Positions 45,189 through 56,854 of a stretch of DNA of 64,000 nt are shown piece after piece. The notes beneath the pieces were generated by a model. That model was given only the letters and a program-made list of their open reading frames with translations, ran no database searches and had not been told where the DNA came from. Origin of the DNA: Salvator merianae. Lineage: Eukaryota; Chordata; Lepidosauria; Squamata; Teiidae. Within the stretch, counting starts at the first letter, position 1. Every line of letters begins with the position of its first letter. Where the stretch lies: the NCBI GenBank assembly GCA_003586115.2, contig QVOM02000042.1, forward strand, positions 73,729,673 to 73,793,672, written 5' to 3'. The translations under genes and the position numbers were made by a program.

Positions 45189-45750
45189 TGTGAGGGCTGT
45201 GAAGCTAAAATGGAGGTTTGTGAAGAGGATTATGGGAGTTTGGAGCAATATACAGAGTGCATTCCAGCCTGAGCAAAAGTAGCTAGTAGAACGTGCACAG
45301 CCAAGGCCAACTAGCTTTGGCTAGGAACCAACTCAAGCATAGAGGATACAGGATGGCTGATAACATCCCGTCGTAAATCAGTGTGTTCATTAAAACTGGC
45401 AGGAGATGTTGGAGTGTGTTGGGGAATGGGAAACATAAGATAGCAGAGAAAACTCTTTGTTGTAGCCAACATAGTTATCAGCTATGTTGAAGGTCGACTG
45501 AATCCAGTTGGTGATGTTACGCTTTCTTTACTCTTTTGAATGTAATTGGTCAAACTATGAATATGCATGCTCAAACCACACCTATTATAACTTGCTCATT
45601 TAGTATTACTCTATATAAGCTTTGTTTGTTAACCAAAAGATGCGACTCCATTGTCTTTGATTAATGGCAAGGTTGCCCTAGTCCACTAGTAAATAATAAA
45701 GCTGCAGCTTTGCCTTGATTTTCATTTGGTCCCGTTGATTTTCTACGACA
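45189..45750 (+). mobile_element. Solo LTR of an endogenous retrovirus-like element, 562 bp, GTAC target duplication
   Basis: Starts TGTGAGGGCTGTGAAG and ends TTTCTACGACA. GTAC is present on both sides (45185-45188 and 45751-45754). A TATA box TATATAAG lies at 45612-45619 and the polyadenylation signal AATAAA at 45695-45700, giving the U3-R-U5 order on the plus strand. A 4-bp duplication fits class I (gammaretrovirus-like) elements. It splits the L2 reverse transcriptase between CCAGAAGG(GTAC) and CATGGTCACTAGTG; joining them restores L2 order. No internal gag, pol or env sequence remains. Confidence 0.9.
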
Positions 45751-47019
45751 GTACCATGGTCACTAGTGTCAAAAGCCACCAAGAGATCCAGGAGAATCAA
45801 CAGGGTTTCATTCTCACTGTCATTCTCCTGGAGAAGGTCATCAACCACGGCAACCAAGGTGGTTCCTGTGCCATAACCAGACCAGAAGCCAGATTGAAAT
45901 GGGTCTAGATAATCAGTTTCCTCCAAACATGCCCACAGTTAAACATCCACGACCCTCTCCAATACCTTGCTCAAAAATGGTTATGTTGGCGATAGTTATT
46001 TAAATTGTCTGGATCCATGGAGGACCTCTTGAGGAGGAGCTGTACCACCACCTTTTAAAGAGCTGGCTGGACCATCCCATCTCTCAAGGAAGCATTCATG
46101 ACTCTCTGGACCCACCTGGTCATACCCTGCCAGCTAGCTTTTATCAGCCAAGAAGGGCAAGGATCTAGAAGGCATTTAGTTGGCCAAATCATAGCAGGCA
46201 GCTTGTCCACATCCTCAGCCTGCAATAATTGAAACTGAGCTAAAGCAACTAGACCAGATGGTTCTCTGAACACTTCCTCTAGATTATTTTCAACCATGAC
46301 ATCCAGTCCCCCATAAATCTGAGTGACTTTGCCCTCAAAGTGCCCTACAGATTTGTCTCAGCAGATATTACATGGCCATTGCCCTTGCTTTCTTGGGTTT
46401 GATCTTATAAGGCCATTCACCACTCAGAAGAGCTCTGCAGGATGACCATTTGAGGACCCAATGGTGGCAGAGAAATAAATCCTTTTTGCCACCATCACTG
46501 CCACACGGTAGACATGATAACGTATTCTAGCCTGTATTTGATCAGATTCACAGCCAGATTTATGCCATCTGTGTTTTAGCTGTTGACCTTCCTATTTCAT
46601 TGCTCATAACTCTGTGGAATACTAGCAATCATGTCAGTGGCCCTGCTCATCTCTCAATTCCAAAGAGAGACCAGAGTCATGGCAGGAGCACCATCCATGC
46701 CAACTGGAAAATCCCCCAAAGCATTCAGGAATCACTCAGATTCCATAAGTCTCCGAGGATGTACCATTTCAAGGGTCCCCCACCCCTGCAGAGGGAAGTT
46801 GTCACTGCAAGTCCAAATTTTACCAGCATGTGATCTGTTCATGACAATGGGCTTACCACCAGTCCTCCTGTCAACAGCAGATCAAGGATAAGAACTGCAG
46901 TGCTGAGCTGGTCCACTGAGGATAGTCTCCACATGAGTTTTCCAATATTTCCATGGCAGGGACTTCCGACACCACATCAGAAACCACCTCAAAGATATCA
47001 GATAGGGAGGTTGCTTGAC

Positions 47020-47244
47020 AGTGGGATGGCATGCCTCCATGGTCCAATATACCACCCCCTAGTATGCTGGTAGACCTCAAAGTCTATCTGTGAACTGAAC
47101 TAGGACCACAGTTTTGGTCATCCTAGTCTAGTCTACAATCTGTCCTGTGTGGATGGAACATACTAAGAGGCATGGGTCCTCATCCAGCACCAGCATGCAG
47201 AGGGGAGGCCTGTTCTATACTTATGCGAAATGCAGCAAGAGCTT
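47020..47244. mobile_element. Group B DNA transposon, right part only
   Basis: GGCATGCCTCCATGGTCCAA, TATACCACCCCCTAGTATGC and CTGTCCTGTGTGGATGGAAC match 19340-19500 in order. The right end GAAATGCAGCAAGAGC is followed by TTTA. The left half is missing where it meets the L2 copy. Confidence 0.65.
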
Positions 47245-49124
47245 TAAATGACAATTGCATGATTATGGAGACCAGACAAAAAGAACCAATGAAAACTATC
47301 ATAAAATTGTAGTTAAACAGCATGGAGGAAGGATATCTTAAATATTAAGGAAAGGACACAAGTGAAAGTTGTGGTGAGAGTACCTCATGCACTTCAAAAG
47401 GAGGTTGGTCTATAAGCTTAGTCATTCTATAATCTTAGTAACAATTTCAGTGGAATTTATGTTTGAACAAATATTTGTACTATTGTACTGCAAGTGAATT
47501 CACTAAGATCCATGCAAATCTTACTAGATTTTGTCGCCAGATTGGTTTAGAGAAGCATCAGTGTGTCACCTACAATGCCAATTGCTAATTTGGGTCTTGT
47601 ACCATTTATGATGAAGATAGTCAAATTAATTTGTAATTCCCTCTGTGGCTTGCAGATAAATGTATCAAGAAGCTTGCAGATAAATGTATTGTGCATCATA
47701 CAAGAGCTTTTCAGACATTTCCCAAAGGAGGAACAAAATCCCTAGAAAGAGCGCATTCGAGCTTCCTGAAAAGTGTGAAGCCACTTCAAACAAGCTGTGC
47801 TAACTTCACCCAACATAGTCTGGGTGTTATGTCCAGTTTGCACAAAAATTGCATGGATTTGAAAGTGCGGTTCTAGATTGCCTATGATTACCTTACCTGC
47901 ATAAGCTCTTGAGACAAATTCATTGCACTACTGATAATCAAATTACTGTCAATTTGCACAGCTCTTAGATCAAGGCCAGTGTTTCTTTTGTTATATCTCC
48001 TAATCTGATTCAGATGAGGCTGGAGTTCTTATGTTTGTTAACACTTTTATTAAAGGGCCACAGAGTATCAGTAGCTGCAGTGACTCCTAACACTGCAACA
48101 TCTGTCAGTCCCATATATCTTCCTTTCTATGCAACAGTTAAAAAATGTGGATGTCATAATCTGTATTGAATTTGGCATTTCTAATTCCGTTATTTCATTG
48201 TTCCTATTTCAAACTGTATGGGTTTGAATATAATAGTTTTCTGTCTCTTTTTGTTCTCTTCCCCCTGCCCTCCTTTTGTGTTTGTTATATTAATTTACTT
48301 TCATCAAACAAAACATCTCTTTTCTCCTCTAGTGAGTAGACCAGCTTTTTGTATCTCTAGAGTGCCCTCTTCCCACTTCCGTCCCCACTAACTTTTCTAC
48401 AGTATCATCATCCACAACAAAATGAAGCAACTGTACACAGGAATATGATCCAGCTCAAATGAAGCACCTTTTTTTCCAATAGGAAAGATTTAAATTGTGC
48501 GTCAATGAGATTTAGAAGAGTTTACCTATGGTGACTCATAGCCTCGCTTCGGTAAACTTGCAAGGTAAAGATTCTTCAGGGTAGGTCAATGTAAGAGAGA
48601 GATGATGTCTTATATAAGACAATGCCAGAGGCGATATTTGAACCACTATGTAGCCATATTTGTAGGAGTTCGAGTCCAAGCACAGACCGTGTAATAAGTT
48701 TCAGGATTGGGTTCCTTCTAGAAGAATCATTTCAGGCACTGAGTGTTCTAACTCCTTTTTCTTTTGATGGATACAAGTCTGTGGTCATACATAATTTACA
48801 GATTTTCTGAATTTTAAAACAACGGTTCTTTTCAAATGGTTTCTGTGCAATCCTTTCATTGTCCAATTGCATTTCATGAAACACAGACTACTGTTTTATA
48901 GCACAGTCCTAATTCCTGATCCAAAATGTTGAATTGGGGATAGAATGAGGCAGAGATGTTGCTCCACCAGGCTCCTTTAGGACATTCCTAGGTCAGCATG
49001 GGAGCTAGGGAAGGGCTGGTGATGGGCCTTCTGGGGCAAAAGCTGTTCTGTTTTCTAGAGCATAAGTAACAGAGATTTGAATACAAAGAGGTCTGTACTG
49101 ATCCATTTCACACCTCTGACAATC
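47245..49124. other. Stretch with no recognised gene; 24-bp duplication at 47648-47690
   Basis: GCTTGCAGATAAATGTAT occurs at 47648 and again 24 bp downstream. The rest is AT-rich unique-looking sequence without a recognised exon. Confidence 0.5.
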
Positions 49125-49609
49125 TGGGCATTTCTACACGTACCTCAAAACCAGTCCACCAAGAGGTCCAGCAGCCTCCCTTCCACACTATGGGCCACTT
49201 TAAGGGAAGCCACGCCCACAGCTAATAAGCATCCACATTGGATGAAACATAGACTGGACTAGGTGGACCAAAATGGTCACTTAGTCCATTATACTTTTAG
49301 ACATTTTTTAAAAAGTCGACCAGCTGTCTATTTGTGCAAATACGGTCATGCCTCTATATTCCAATTTAGAAGCAACCAAATTGCACTGCCAGAATGGGTC
49401 GCCCAGAGCTCTGTAAGACAGGAATTTGCATTCCTGGACCATTGGAGTTGTCAGAGGTTCGGGATGACATGACCGCTGTCCCAGAACAGCCATCCAAATG
49501 CAGACATCTTTGTTCTGGTACACCCAGCTCTCTTCAACTGCTGGACCACTCCAGCTTGATCTGGCCTTGCCGGAGTGGTCCAGATAAGGTAAGTGCAGAA
49601 ACACCCTCT
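49125..49609. mobile_element. Group B non-autonomous DNA transposon (~485 bp)
   Basis: Left end GGGCATTTCTACACGTACC; right end AAGGTAAGTGCAGAAACACC, an imperfect inverted pair. Internal text includes GACCACTCCAGC and GGAGTGGTCC as a small hairpin near 49543-49580. The flanking dinucleotides are not a clear TA. Overlapping short frames on both strands are not genes. Confidence 0.7.
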
Positions 49610-49682
49610 GAACCATAGGGCAATTCTGCCCTGTCCAGTATACCAGACCAGCAAGCATACTAGGAGCCTCTCCTAGTAGCTC

Positions 49683-50029
49683 CACTGATTATTTGTAGCT
49701 TTAAGCAGCGGCGGCCCGTGCCTTTAAGGGCGGGTGTTCACGCAAGTGCCATGGCCGTTCGTGGGGCCTCTGAGCCTCCATAGTGAGGAGGCCCCACGAA
49801 CAGCCATGGCACTCACGTGAACACCCGCCCTTAAAGGCACGGGCCGCCGCTGGCTTTAAAGGTGGATGGTCACAGGCAAAGGCTGCATGATCACTGGCTC
49901 CCAAAACATGTGGCTGACCCTGGGTGGGTCTTTCACTGGCACGCCAAGGAAAAGTACACACCCATGCAGTCAATGATTACCTGGCCTATACCTACAATCA
50001 CCCATCATTAAAGCTATGAGCCACCAACG
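49683..50029. mobile_element. Older hAT-like element containing a younger relative
   Basis: The left terminus CACTGATTATTTGTAGC and the complement of the right terminus CGTTGGTGGCTCATAGC align over 17 bp, followed on both sides by TTTAA..GATGGnT. The flanks AGTAGCTC and TGAAGTTC match at 5 of 8 positions. The 147-bp element at 49706-49852 is inserted in its left arm. Worn, boundaries approximate. Confidence 0.5.
49706..49852. mobile_element. Young hAT-like palindromic MITE, 147 bp
   Basis: Begins CAGCGGCGGCCCGTGCCTTT and ends with its exact complement. The two ~64-bp arms differ at only about three positions, and the loop is about 20 bp. Flanking 8-mers are GCTTTAAG (49698-49705) and GCTTTAAA (49853-49860). 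High arm identity suggests the most recent hAT-type insertion in the window. Confidence 0.95.
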
Positions 50030-50229
50030 TGAAGTTCATAAAAATAGTTAAAATTTTAATAAATTTCTTGCTGTCTCGCAGCAGGGCTTGACCTAGAGGC
50101 TTTCTAATGTTTTCATTTGCTAGCAACTGTTGAAGTCATCACCTAGCTGCCTTATTATTACTCTTCCTGTATTCCTTTCATGTACATTTTCCCCCCATTT
50201 GCTATTACGAACTGCCCTGGAATGATAAT
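50030..50229. other. Unassigned sequence; L2-like tail possible near 50200
   Basis: TATTACGAACTGCCCTGGAA at 50204 resembles an L2 3' UTR phrase. Otherwise nothing recognised. Confidence 0.35.
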
Positions 50230-50330
50230 GAGGTAAAGGTAAATATGCCATTGAGTCGAGCCCAATTCCTGGTGATATAAAAGATGCAGACATGGTTTGC
50301 TATTACTGTATTTCAGGAATGCCAAGGGGT
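50230..50330. repeat. Possible squamate short repeat (GAGGTAAAGGTAAA type)
   Basis: GAGGTAAAGGTAAATATGCC, then TTGAGTCGAGCCCAATTCCT, recalls a widespread squamate repeat starting 'ggtaaaggtaaagg...gtcgtgtccgactct'. Weak recollection-based match. Confidence 0.35.
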
Positions 50331-52939
50331 TTCCCAGCAGGCTTCACCTCCACTGCCATAATAATTAGTCCCAAGCCTAATTAGCTTGTAAGATTAAACA
50401 AAAGCAAGAAACCTCAGTGCCTTCTTTAATTCCTTCATATCTGCTATATAAGATCTCACATCAGTCATTAACCAAAAGTTCTGCTCTTTTTTCCCTTCCT
50501 TCTTCCTTTCTATACTGGCTGTGGCTGACACCTGTTCCTCCAAATTATATGTTACCTGGACTAACGTTTATCTGTCCCTTAATGAGTCTTAATGTAGGCT
50601 AAAAAATTGCAAGTAAGAAGAAACAAATGGCTGAAGGAAGAGGCAGTATAAAGTGTGCTTGTGCTCCTGTTTTCCATTTCAGTTCATTCTTCCATAGTAC
50701 TTTTTCCACCTGTGGTGCGGCGGGTTGGAGGGAGGTCAGGGAAAAGAGTAAATGATTTAATTATCCCCTGATCTTAGCACATTCTCCCTCTATAACAGTA
50801 CTAAGAGTTTCTTTTTCTGTTTCTTATAAGCAATCGGGAAGGCTTGTGCAACCAAGTGTCACATCAAGTTTGGACTCAGCACGATAGCCCCTAATTGGTC
50901 CTGGAGTCTTCAAACTCTGCCAGCAAGTTAAGCACCCCCCTTGTCTCCCAGCCTGTCAGGATGGTGACAGATGTCAGCCAGTCACATGCTTCCAACACAC
51001 TCCAAGCAACTAAATTGTTTATTGACTTCTTGACATATACAAATAAAACAGGTTTCATTTTGCAGGAGCTGAGCTTCAGGTTGCTGCCAAATTTCAACAA
51101 TGGCAAGCACTGGCTCAAAATGTGATGTTCCAATATACTGTTCCAGAAATGCAGACACCCTTACCAATAGCTGCAGGTTGTGTCACATTCCTCCCCACTC
51201 TCAAGATATGCTTTCAAGAAAAATATTGATGAAGCTCATGGACATGCCTGTTACTGGATATCTTTTCTGCATGCACGGCCTAAGAACTGACCAGGGTAGA
51301 ATAAACAAGGCATTTTCTAAAGCAAGCAAACCCAAAATATTTTAGCATCTTTTGAAAGCTGAATAGAATGTCATTTCCCCAAATAATGCTGATATGAATT
51401 GAACAAAAACAAGTATTTTCTTTTTTTAATGACTTGCTATAGGAGTGCCATGTGCAGTGGTTTTAGTTGCGTATATTCTTGCTTTTCAAACTAATTCTGG
51501 TTTCCCTCCTCCACTCATAGCTCTAGGCCCTTACTGCATGGAGTGGGGAACTGGGTATATGTAAAAAAAAAGAAGATGCAGTCAGCTTCTTTATTTAACC
51601 TCCTTGCTCAGGAAGCTTATGTCTCAAGTACACTTGTTCTGACTAAGCTGCAAATCTGCTGATCCAGGACAAGCAGCTGAAGGACAGCACAGCAGGTACT
51701 TTTCCTGTTGACTGGGATGCTTGGGAAACAGCTGGATGCTGTCTCAATACAAGTAGCCTCTTTAGCAGTACGGCAGCAGGTGGCAAGATGTCCCTTTGAT
51801 GGGCAGGGCAGAGGAATGTACATGAGTGATGCAGAATGAAATACCATGTCTGAAATGAAGAAAAATGGCTCCACCTGTTGATCAGCTCCTTTATGGTATT
51901 TTCTGATGGTGATTGAATAGATGTACTGCAGTTTTTCAGCTTGTTTTTCTTGGGCTCATTTATTCTTGTTACATTGGTTGCACAGTCCACCAGAAGTAAG
52001 GAATGGAGTTTTTGCCCAAGGATTTAAGAATCAACAAGGTATCTTTGAGGAATGTGGTTAGTTCTAACCAGCGTTGTCTTTTGCAGCTACACAGTTGTTG
52101 CTTTATTGGTGCATTAGGTGCAATGCCAAAGAAACTCAGTATTTTTTCAATTTCTTTTGTTACCACCAGCTACTGTTAAAACTAATACTGTCTTCCAGCA
52201 GTGCTGGATTTCAATACACAAGTCTTGATCTTTCTTTCCCTTCAATTTGACTGTCCCCTGGGGTATAGCCACATCTATTATTGTAGCGTTTTTTCCCTCA
52301 ACTACAATAATGCCAGCTATTTACCTGATTCCATCATAATATGTCTGATATCCCGTAATACTTTAACCTGCTTTTAACAACTTATTATCACTGTTGTTAT
52401 AGTTAGTGTTAGTTGTTGCACAGTGGTGGAGGGGGATGGTGATGTATTGGTTGAACAATTCACCAGATGTAATAACTGGAGTTTAGACCTCTTATTAGTT
52501 TGAATCCCAATCAAGGACAGGATCCACATGGCCAAATCAAGCCATGTCAAAAGAGTGCTGGGAATGCAATAAGTGTGTATCACTGCAGGTGCCTGCCACC
52601 CAAGAGAGCTCTTTTTGTAGAGCAAAATCACTCCTGTGGCTGCAAGTGTGAACTACTCACAGTCCGGTACCATTAAGTGAGGCTCCAAAAATGGTTGATT
52701 CGGGAGCTATTTCCAGCACCACACTTCATGGCCCCAGATGGAAACTTCTACACCAGAGAACTTTAGTTTCCCACCTTGAACTCTGTACAGACCAGAACAC
52801 ACAGGTTCATGTGGATGGCCACTTCCCTCTTCCTGGGTCAAAGAAAACAGGAGTTGTCAAGGATTTAGAAGTCATGGTATCTTCAAATAACATGGCTATC
52901 TCCAAAATGCTTTTTTGCAGTTGTGACATAGTTATTTTA
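50331..52939. other. Long stretch with no recognised gene
   Basis: Overlapping short frames at 50891-51345 and 51617-52166 (minus strand up to 115 codons) have no domain that I recognise. A segment at 50858-51184 has TGTCACA at its left and TGTCACA near its right with a minus-strand AATAAA, but lacks a target duplication. Nothing else recognised. Confidence 0.4.
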
Positions 52940-53146
52940 TCTGTTCTCATGCCATCAGTCAATGGAATAGGTTGCCACAGGCGATCAGTCAATGGAATAG
53001 GTTGCTGCAGGAAGTGGTGAGTTCTCCTTCACTGGAGGTGTTCAGGAAGAGACTGGACAGACATCTGTCTGGGATGGTTTAGTGAATCTTGAACTGAGCA
53101 GGGGGTTGGACCCGATGACCCTGGAGGTCCCTTCCAATTCTTTAAT
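52940..53146 (+). repeat. CR1 LINE 3' end with internal 30-bp duplication
   Basis: AATAGGTTGCTGCAGGAAGT, CACTGGAGGTGTTCAGGAAG, AGACTGGACAGACATCTGTC and GGGTTGGACCCGATGACCCT then GGAGGTCCCTTCCAATTCT form the classic CR1 3' end. ATCAGTCAATGGAATAGGTT begins at 52954 and again at 52984. The copy lacks all but the last few coding residues. Confidence 0.92.
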
Positions 53147-53913
53147 TCTACTGGAACAACTGCAGTCTCCCCCCCCCCCCATGTTGAAATTTAATTTGTT
53201 TTGAATAACCACAGTAATTTCTGAGTTGTGTAATGAAGGATCAAGCATGACACAGTTTGCAAGTCTAAGGAAGCCAAGAAAATTAATTTCAGCCAGCCAA
53301 ATAATGGAGGTGTGATTGTATATAAATATAATGGAGGTGTGATTGTATATAAAAATACAGCAAGCTTTAGAATGTACAATATTTGCTCATCATTCTTCAG
53401 TTAAAAAAAAAAAAGTATAGTGTTTCAGTTGCATCAACGTCTTACAACTGGCCATTCAATTCTGTGGTCAAACAAGAGGAAATAACAAGATGTACTTTAT
53501 GAAAACAGAAGGCAGATTGGGAAACCATACCGATAAACTTGCTTCCTGGTAAGGCTTACAGGAAAATGAACCACTTTACATACTTCACTAGTTGGATGGA
53601 ATCTGCCAGCCACAAATTTAGGTCTGTCAGCTGTTCTGCAGATTTTGCAACTAAAACAGCTACCATTCTGACTATTATACAGTTACAGGGAGCAAAACCT
53701 GATAAAAAAAAGCCCTGGTAGCCTGTAACATGTGATCAGTTTTCAGTATACTGGGTCATAAGTTGTTTGAGCCTTCATCTAGGGAAAGGTAGCATATTGC
53801 TGAGGCCTTCCTGCACCCCTTTGCTTTTATGCCACAGAGATCTCAAGTAAAAGAAAATGAGACCTCCCACTCCCAGCAAAACTGAGCAACAAAATTCATG
53901 GCCTAGATTAAGC
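53147..53913. other. Stretch with no recognised gene; 27-bp duplication at 53301-53354
   Basis: ATAATGGAGGTGTGATTGTA then TATAAAT is repeated once in tandem. A poly-C run lies at 53170-53180. No exon recognised. Confidence 0.5.
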
Positions 53914-54329
53914 CAGTGGTTCCCAAACTTGTAATTCAGTTATTGCTGGACTGAGTGGCGTAGCAAGCAGGGGGCGGGGGGGGCGGGTCGCCCTGGGCGG
54001 CGATTTGTGCCGGGCGGCCCATGCAGCCAGGTCCTTTTCTGCCCGCCTGGCATGCAGGAGAGCGAGCGCGAGCGCAAAGGAGAGTGTGGCGCCACATCGC
54101 ACCCGCCCGCGCGCCCGCCGGTCATCGGGGAGGAGGCGGGGGGGAGGAGGCTGCAGGGCAGGGTGCCCTCGCTCACGCTCCTCTGCCACCGTTTCGCCCC
54201 CAGCGGCAAAACCTTTAGCTACACCACTGGCTGGACTACAGCTCTCAACCTTCTGTCTGGCTATGATGACTGTGGATGCTGGGAGGTGTAGTCCAAGAAC
54301 ACCTGTGGACGCAAGTTTGGGAAACGTTG
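53914..54329. mobile_element. hAT-like MITE (CAGTGGTTCCCAAACTTG type) carrying a nested insertion
   Basis: Left end CAGTGGTTCCCAAACTTG; complement of the right end CAACGTTTCCCAAACTTG. The internal TGCTGGACT...AGTCCAAGAAC arms are those of a reptile/amniote MITE that I recall as common. The 8-bp flanks match poorly (4 of 8), so the insertion is old. 53953-54229 is a later insertion into its left arm. Confidence 0.7.
53953..54229. mobile_element. CpG-rich hAT-like element, 277 bp, nested, perfect 8-bp target duplication
   Basis: Left end GAGTGGCGTAGCAAG; complement of the right end CAGTGGTGTAGCTAAAGG. GCTGGACT occurs immediately outside both ends (53945-53952 and 54230-54237), exact over 8 bp. 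The interior is extremely GC- and CpG-rich (GCGCCCGCCGG, GCGAGCGCGAGCGC), unlike all flanking DNA. Overlapping frames on both strands are composition artefacts; no transposase. Confidence 0.93.
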
Positions 54330-56411
54330 GTGTAAAACCTGCATAACAGAGTACATTATTTTACATACTCACTGGTTGAGCTCTGGAAGGTTTCACATAT
54401 CTTTAGTCTGGTTTCCTTGGAATAAAGAGCTATATCAAGATGACCACTGACCAGGCCACCTATCTCAGGGCCAGGAGGTTCCAAGACTGCCACAGATGCA
54501 GGAGACATGACAGTTACACAGCAACACTCACCAGCCTCAAAAATCTTTAAGCTGTAGAATCAATATTCTGTGGCTGAGAAGTTGCCAGTTCAGTGGTGAC
54601 CAGAAATGGGCCCGTAAGTCTGCCATTTTCAGCCTGATGCCACAGTAATTCTCCACCTCCACTTCTATTCTCCACAGTGGCAGAGGAGGCAACTATAGGG
54701 CAACCCATCCTCAAGATTATTTCTCCTGCCCTGGGCAAAGGGCACCTCTGAGATTGGACTGTACACCTTGTGGATGGCCTGCAGGCCCATTTTGGGCCAT
54801 AAGGTTTGTCTGCTAGGCTCCATGGTATTCAAGGAGAATCTGACATTGATTATGTAGATGCAGCTAATATCACAGAAGATAAACGGTGTTCTTATGATTT
54901 GATGTTTTCTTTATACCTGCACTGAGCATGAATAGAGGCATAGATCACATTACTTGCACTCACTGGAGAGTAAGAAAAAAAAGCCTCACCACTTTTCAGA
55001 AGTACCTCTGGTTATGTTACTTTTGTGCATGCGTTATTTGGCCATCTCTAGTTTTGCAAATGCCCATGTGTCCCTGCAGAAGAAGTATACCTGGCTAATA
55101 TTGTCCTTTCAGTCTGACCTCTTTAAGAGTCTCCGTTTATGACCAAAGTCATAAAGATGACCCATTTAATTAGACCTTTCAGACTCTGCCTCTGTGCTTA
55201 AAAGAAGAGACTGCTCATTATGCACTGCTGCTACAAAATCAGTTTCTCTCCTATGCCTCCATGACCAGCTCCAGACACCAGCCAGGTATTGTGCTAACAG
55301 GCAAAAAGCTAACAGGAGAAAAGCTGCTCCAGAATCATCATCTGTCAACTAGACAGTGCAGATGCCTGTGCTATCTATGCATGTTTTAGTGACACACACA
55401 ACTGGGTATTTCACTGACATGAAATACCTGGAAGTGTGTGATCATGACCACCACACATGCATGGCAGCACATGTGCAGCGGATGTTCATGTTGCCACCAC
55501 TATGCATGCCCTACCATCTTTTTGATCTGCCACTTGGCCACATGGCCACAGTGAAGATGGTGGCTCCATCCAGAAGGTACATAATAGCATATTTCCAGAA
55601 AACCCAGCACAAGATTCAGTTTTTCCAAAATAAGCTATCACACATATTAGGGGGGATGTAGCATAGCTATGGTAGAGTTGCCACAGATATGTGTGGCAAT
55701 CCCACCACAGCAGCACCATAATGGCACTGTATTCCCCCTGTCTGGGTGGGACAATGTGTTACCAAGCAAGAAGGTTAAAAGGGGCCGTATCTATGTTCCC
55801 ATCAGAAAGCTGAGCTGGGCAAAAATCCACTATTCATATGAAACCTTCAGCAACATTTTTAAAAAGATAATTAATCAACATGGTGGGGGAGCAATAGGAC
55901 AAGATGCAAATATGGATCCTTAGAAAGTCACTTTTTTCATAATGTAGGAACTCTTCCTGTTTATCTGTAATCACAGACCATTCTATCCATACTTTTATAC
56001 AATTGTCATAAGTAGTCTAATAGGATTTATCTAGCCACATATGCTTTGTGACTAACTATATGTTTATCCAGCTTTTCCTTTTAGAAAGGTCACTGTCTTA
56101 AACGGAACAGACACTCCCAGGAGTCTTTTGTTCTGACAGTGATATCGTTAAGATTCACACATATCTAACTGTTCTGTAACGCTGAGTATTACCATAAATT
56201 CCATTTATCCATGTAAGGTAATTCCACATAATAAAATTATTCCTAAGTATGTTCTTTTATCTTGAGGCCAGTGACTTGTCTGTAGGAGATCCAAAGCTGA
56301 TGGAATGTAATGTTAACTAATATCATTAGTAATAAAAAAAAACCACCTCAGGCAGTAGGGCAGGGAGCAATCCCTTGCACACAATGTGGGAGAGTCATAG
56401 TAATGGAGTTA
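54330..56411. other. Stretch with no recognised gene
   Basis: Mixed composition; several short frames (for example 55356-55661 plus) without recognisable domains. Confidence 0.45.
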
Positions 56412-56852
56412 GTTGGCTCCTTCCACATAACATGTGTTACCCTGCACCATGCTGGGCCAATTCTGGAGTGGATCGAGTGATGCATCCTGACCTAACTTTG
56501 GAGTTGTTGGCTGGGACTGCTTTAGTCCTGCATCTTGAAGCAGACTACTTCTGGAACTGCTTCTGGGTGCCCATTGAAGTGACACTGGGCTCCTCAGCTC
56601 CAGGAGACTGAAACAGGTATCCACACGAGTGACTGGTCCAGTATACTGCTGTGGAATACTGCATGGATTGCTTATAAGCAATCCTCTGCTGGCATGGTCT
56701 ATAGCACCATTTACACACCATAGCCTGGTCCAGTGCCTCATCCCATGGAGATGCAGTTTTCTACTGGGAAGCATAGCCTCCCAGTAGACCCATCTACAGT
56801 CATGCCAGTGGAGCTGCTGGGCCAGTCTAATAAACCAGTGTGGGCACAGCCT
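56412..56852. mobile_element. Group B DNA transposon (~441 bp), first of a back-to-back pair
   Basis: Left end TA then GTTGGCTCCTTCCACATAAC; right end CAGTGTGGGCACAGCC then TTA. Internal motifs TGGTCCAGTATACTGC and CCAGTAGACCCATC fit the group. The TA at 56853-56854 is shared with the next element. Confidence 0.65.
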
Positions 56853-56854
56853 TA

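Larger units (their letters stand above)
43795..47010 (-). pseudogene. L2-clade LINE, long but decayed, interrupted by a hAT-like MITE and a solo LTR
   Basis: Read on the minus strand from about 47010 down to 43795. Segment 46297-46055 carries the linker text LLDPCPSWLIKA. Segment 45926-45755 carries reverse transcriptase text LDPFQSGF and LLILLDLLVAFDTSDHG. Segment 45041-44994 gives PMLFNIYMKVLGEVIR. At 44970-44959 the catalytic core YADD is intact, in the context CHHYADDTQL. The 3' UTR ends with the complement of AAGGTCTCAGGGTGAGTTAC near 43821. About 46320-47010 continues upstream with endonuclease-region sequence. Several stops and frame breaks make it dead. Two later insertions, 44203-44403 and 45189-45750, split it cleanly. 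Confidence 0.88.

Noticed and set aside
50858..51184. Minus-strand solo LTR (TGTGACA ends, AATAAA)
   Set aside because: No target duplication and no TATA box at a sensible distance. The matching 7-mers may be chance.
51643..52166. Minus-strand frames as a processed pseudogene
   Set aside because: I could not relate the peptides to any known protein, and there is no poly(A) tail or flanking duplication.
53953..54229. CpG island and possible promoter
   Set aside because: The GC-rich DNA is exactly bounded by an 8-bp target duplication and inverted ends, so it is a transposon.
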